DNA of 10,166 bases, taken from contig JAJOLG010000058.1 in the NCBI GenBank assembly GCA_021129445.1, positions 1 to 10,166 on the forward strand. The letters are read 5' to 3'. Made by a program: the position numbers and the translations under genes. Origin of the DNA: Candidatus Altimarinota bacterium (GTDB lineage: Bacteria; Patescibacteriota; Gracilibacteria; GCA-2401425; JAJOLG01). This document shows, one piece after another, positions 7,154 through 10,166 of this stretch; position 1 is the first letter of the stretch, and each line of letters begins with the position of its first letter. The notes below the pieces were generated by a model. That model saw nothing but the letters and a program-made list of their open reading frames with translations, did not search any database and was not told the origin of the DNA.

Positions 7154-9016
7154 TTAATTTTTTAACCTATTTTCAACAGAAGTTCTGATATCAACATCAA
7201 CTTTTTTTCATTTTACAAAATCAACAAATTTTAAATAAAACGATATCAATTTTAATTCATCATATCTTCTCTCAATAAATTGCATCACATCAAGTGAATT
7301 TTTTGAAATAAAATCATCCAAATTTGTAATTGAAATTTTATCAATATTTAAAGCTGTAAATGCTTTTTCTTTCATAAAAACTACATTTCAACTTCAATTA
7401 AAACAATCTCAACTACAATAATTTATTTTTCAATAAAGATTTTTTTTGGATAATTGGAGATCAGTAAATAAAATATCAGATCAAGAAAATGCAATTCACA
7501 TTGGATTATCAAGCATCGCTTCTTTTGTAAATCAAGTTCAATTTCAGGCTTGTGGAGCAGAAGTACTCATTTTGATATCAGTTCAAGATCAAGTTTCATC
7601 CTCATAAATTAAAATTTCTCAGGCATTTCAAATTATTGTTTCAATTCTGTTAAAATTAGAAAATAATGTTTTTGTATCATCTTCACTAAACTTCCAAATT
7701 TGCACTTTCCTAATTAAATTATTTCAAGAATCTGCAAAAACAAATCATCAAGATCAATAAAATTTTATTCAAGTTGGATGATTTAAAATTGCATTATTTG
7801 CAAGCAAAAAATCTCATCAAAATCACATTTCTCAAACATTTCTTTCTTTTTCAATCACATCATCTAAACTTCAAACAAATTCATCCTTTCATCAAAAAAA
7901 TCAATCGGTCAAGATTCTTTCATCTTTTTTTCAAATTCAGGCAATTGTAAATGGCTTGTAATATGAATTATTTCAAGAAAACGGTCAAACTGCAACAATA
8001 CGATTATTATCTGTATCAGAAATCAATAGCATTCAAATATCTCAACGAATTGCTAAACCTGTTGGATTATTCAAAAGAAAATCTCATGGAAAAACTCAAT
8101 CTTCAACAATTCATGCATCTCAAGTTCAAATATAAGTTTCAATATTATAATTTGTCAAATTTACAACACGAACAGCATTATTTCACGAATCTGCAAAATA
8201 CAAATATCAATCATAAATCACCAATCATTTTGGATGATTCAAAGTATTACGTCAAAAATTTCAATCTTTAAATCAAGAAATAACATAATTAGATTCTTCT
8301 CAGGTGTCAGGATTTATTTTTGTTCAAATTTTTCAAGCAATATTTTCTACTTTATCATTTGAAAAATCATTTTTTGGTACACGAAAAATCAAATTTTGAT
8401 AAGTATCAGAAAAATATAAATTGTTAGAATTTATTGCAATTCAAGTCGGTGTCAAAAATTTTCAACTTCACCATCAAGAAATTTGTGAACAATCTGTGAA
8501 ATCTAAATCACATTTCCAAACCAATCAATTTCAGGGGTCTGTAAAATACAAATTATTTCAATCTTTTTGCAAATCAGAAAATAAATTCAAATCAGTAATT
8601 CACAAATGATAATTTTTATCTCAAATTGTTTTTTCTCAAAAATCACCAGAAAGACTTGTTTCAAGGGGTTTTATTAAAGTAAAAAGTGATTTTTTTTCTC
8701 AATTATTTTTTTTATTTTTTATCAAAACTCAATTAAATTTTTCTCATAAAATATTATCTTTATAAATATTTGATTTTAAAATTTTAATTTCATCTCAATT
8801 TTTTAAATAATTTTTCACACTCGCAACCGCATCAACTATTTCGGAATTCATTTCAATTTTACTTTTATCAAGCTTTCACGAAGTCATCAATTCTCACAAA
8901 ACAGAAAAAACACCTGCTGAAATAATTCACAAAATTGCAATGGAAACCATAATTTCCATCAAAGTAAATGCAGATTTTTTTTTCTGCCCAAAAAAATTTT
9001 TTCTTATTTTTAACAT
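7154..9016 (-). CDS. Type IV prepilin-like protein carrying an NHL-type beta-propeller
   Basis: The 620-residue protein starts at ATG 9014-9016. Residues 1-16 are a basic leader (M-L-K-I-R-K...Q-K-K-K-S-A), then A16|F17-T-L-M-E21-I-M-V-S-I-A-I-L-G. This is a class III signal with Phe at +1, Glu at +5 and a ~20-residue hydrophobic helix, as in type IV pilins and pseudopilins cut by PilD. Ala at -1 replaces the usual Gly. From about 150 to 525 come NHL-like blades with the signature LxxPxGI followed by LYFxDxxNN: 153-168, 188-213, 259-285, 315-341, 411-437 and 501-520, about six in all. The last ~60 residues are charged and helical. NHL propellers usually bind protein, RNA or carbohydrate. I infer a membrane- or pilus-anchored head exposed outside the cell. 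Most glycines are TGA. The gene precedes the pilin-module operon, with 125 bases between. Confidence 0.92.
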
Positions 9017-9071
9017 TTTTTTTATTTATTCTAAATAAATTTAATTAGAAAAAAACTTTTTTATAAAAAAA

Positions 9072-9103
9072 ATAATTGCATAAAAAAAATTTTATGCAAT
9101 TAT
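9072..9103 (-). terminator. Strong hairpin terminator upstream of the prepilin-propeller gene
   Basis: Fourteen bases at 9072-9085 pair perfectly with 9090-9103 around the loop AAAA (9086-9089). On the minus strand the stem is followed by a run of seven T, so it fits an intrinsic terminator for the gene ending at 9124. It separates that gene from the prepilin-propeller gene, which therefore needs its own promoter within 9017-9071. A TAGAAT at 9033-9028 (minus strand) is the only -10-like hexamer I noticed there, only 11 bases before the ATG. Confidence 0.8.
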
Positions 9104-9123
9104 ACTATTTTTTTTAAAATTTT

Positions 9124-10166
9124 TTATTGTTTTCTAAAAATTTTATATAAATCATCCTCTGTAAAATCAAAATCATTTTTATTAAAATTTTCAATTATAA
9201 TTTTATCAAAAGAAGTCTTATTGGTTTTTCTCAAAGCTTTTAAACCTCTCAAAACACAGGTTTTTGGATCTTTACAAATATCTTTTCTTGTTCAAACATA
9301 AATTTCTTTTTTTCAATTTAATTCAGTTCTTGTTCAATCTTTTAAAATTACAAAAGTTTTATATCAAATAAATTGTCAATTTATTTTATCATCACTTGGC
9401 AAATTATAATTTCACTCAAAAACAACTTCTTTTCACATGTTCGATCACGATCATGAATCCTGCGATTCTTTTAATTTTAAATTTAAATTTTCAAACCTAT
9501 CATCATCAAAAATTATTTGCGCATAATCAATATCAGAAAGTGCATTATAAATATTTGCTGTAATTGTGAATTTTACCTGTGATCAAGCTTTTGCCAATGT
9601 TGGAAAAACTTCTGATGAAATAATTTTCGCTCAATATCTTGAAATTGAATAAACTTTTATAATATACTCTGTTCAAATTTTTGCAACAAAAGAAAAATTT
9701 TCTCAATCTTGTGATTTTATATCTAAATTTGCTGATAAATTTAATCAATTTGTTTTTGAAATTAAATTTTCTTGTGGAATATTTGCAACATCATCAATAA
9801 TTCATTTATATAATGATAAACTCAATAATCAAGGTTCTGCAATAATTTTTGCTGCATTTGTTCAATCTGAAATATCTTCTGGCTTGAAAGAAAATATTGC
9901 ATTTACTTTATCTGATTGAACAGTGAAAAATGTATTTTTACTATCTTTAACATCAATTTCTCAGTTTCATTCTATTGTGATTAAAAAATCGTCTAAATAC
10001 AACTTTGCTCATTTTTTTATAAATGAATATGTTTTAATTAATGTTTGTCAGTTTATTAGAGATACTTTTAATGTATAAATTCATCAATTTGTGAAATCAT
10101 CTATATTTGTAGATAAAGATAGTCAAGTTCATGAATCCATTAGATCTCATTCTGTTCAGTTTCCTT
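9124..10166 (-). CDS. C-terminal part of a large, probably extracellular beta-rich protein (5' end outside window)
   Basis: The reading frame is open from the window edge to TAA at 9124-9126, giving 346 residues. I do not recognise a family. The sequence is rich in alternating hydrophobic/polar strands, Gly, Thr, Ser and Asn, with strand-turn patterns such as YTLKVSLINGQTLIKTYSF and KVYSISRYGAKIISSEVF. It suggests repeated Ig-like or other beta-sandwich domains and a surface or secreted location. Near the C-terminus there is a short Ser/Gly stretch (DSGSGSN), two cysteines (CKDPKTC) and a basic helical tail ending KIFRKQ. TGA glycines are frequent and sit in turns. A perfect hairpin terminator follows it. 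The signal peptide and N-terminal domains would lie to the right of the window. I am confident it is a gene; the function is unknown. Confidence 0.8.

Noticed and set aside
7951-8271. Plus-strand open frame of 106 codons inside the propeller gene
   Set aside because: It lies opposite well-formed NHL blades; its Tyr/Gln/Asn/Leu composition is that of a shadow frame.
7154-8620. Recurring short DNA motifs resembling a tandem repeat or CRISPR array
   Set aside because: The similarity follows codon phase and encodes the DSGNN and NHPxG signatures of propeller blades; spacing is irregular and there are no constant direct repeats.
1-10166. tRNA, rRNA, CRISPR or insertion-sequence content
   Set aside because: I saw no GC-rich cloverleaf-like segments, rRNA cores, regular repeat-spacer arrays or transposase motifs on either strand.

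Overview
The window is very AT-rich and makes sense only if UGA is read as glycine (genetic code 25). Under that code it resolves into eight intact or edge-cut genes covering about 95% of the sequence. Under the standard code every one of them shatters at TGA. All eight stop codons are TAA. Arginine is written AGA, AGG or CGT, and I saw no CGA or CGG. UGA=Gly, low GC and this arginine usage point to the Candidate Phyla Radiation lineages Gracilibacteria (BD1-5) or Absconditabacteria (SR1). I cannot tell the two apart from this window. No start codon has a Shine-Dalgarno sequence in front of it; leaders are A-rich.

Layout: (1) 1-605, minus strand: a perfect hairpin terminator and a small lipoprotein gene with a four-cysteine C-terminal domain. 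(2) 606-759: a divergent intergenic region with a hairpin. (3) 760-3690, plus strand: folD (one-carbon metabolism), then after 24 bases a NodU/CmcH/TobZ-type carbamoyltransferase. (4) 3707-9016, minus strand, in transcription order: a prepilin-like protein whose type IV pilin N-terminus is joined to an NHL-type beta-propeller; two secreted or membrane proteins, each built from three copies of a two-helix module resembling T4SS pilins; and a PilT-type retraction ATPase with a long Asn/Gln-rich N-terminal extension. The last three genes are spaced by 2 and 20 bases and look like one operon. (5) 9072-9103: a perfect hairpin terminator. (6) 9124 to the window edge, minus strand: the C-terminal part of a large, probably extracellular beta-rich protein that I do not recognise.

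The most interesting part is 3707-9016. A pilin-like anchor with a propeller head, two triplicated pilin-module membrane proteins and a retraction motor lie together. I infer that they form or modify a cell-surface appendage or attachment apparatus in a presumably host-dependent bacterium. The parts are visible in the sequence; that they work together is inference. The folD and carbamoyltransferase pair looks like ordinary metabolism or surface-sugar modification with no obvious link to that cluster.
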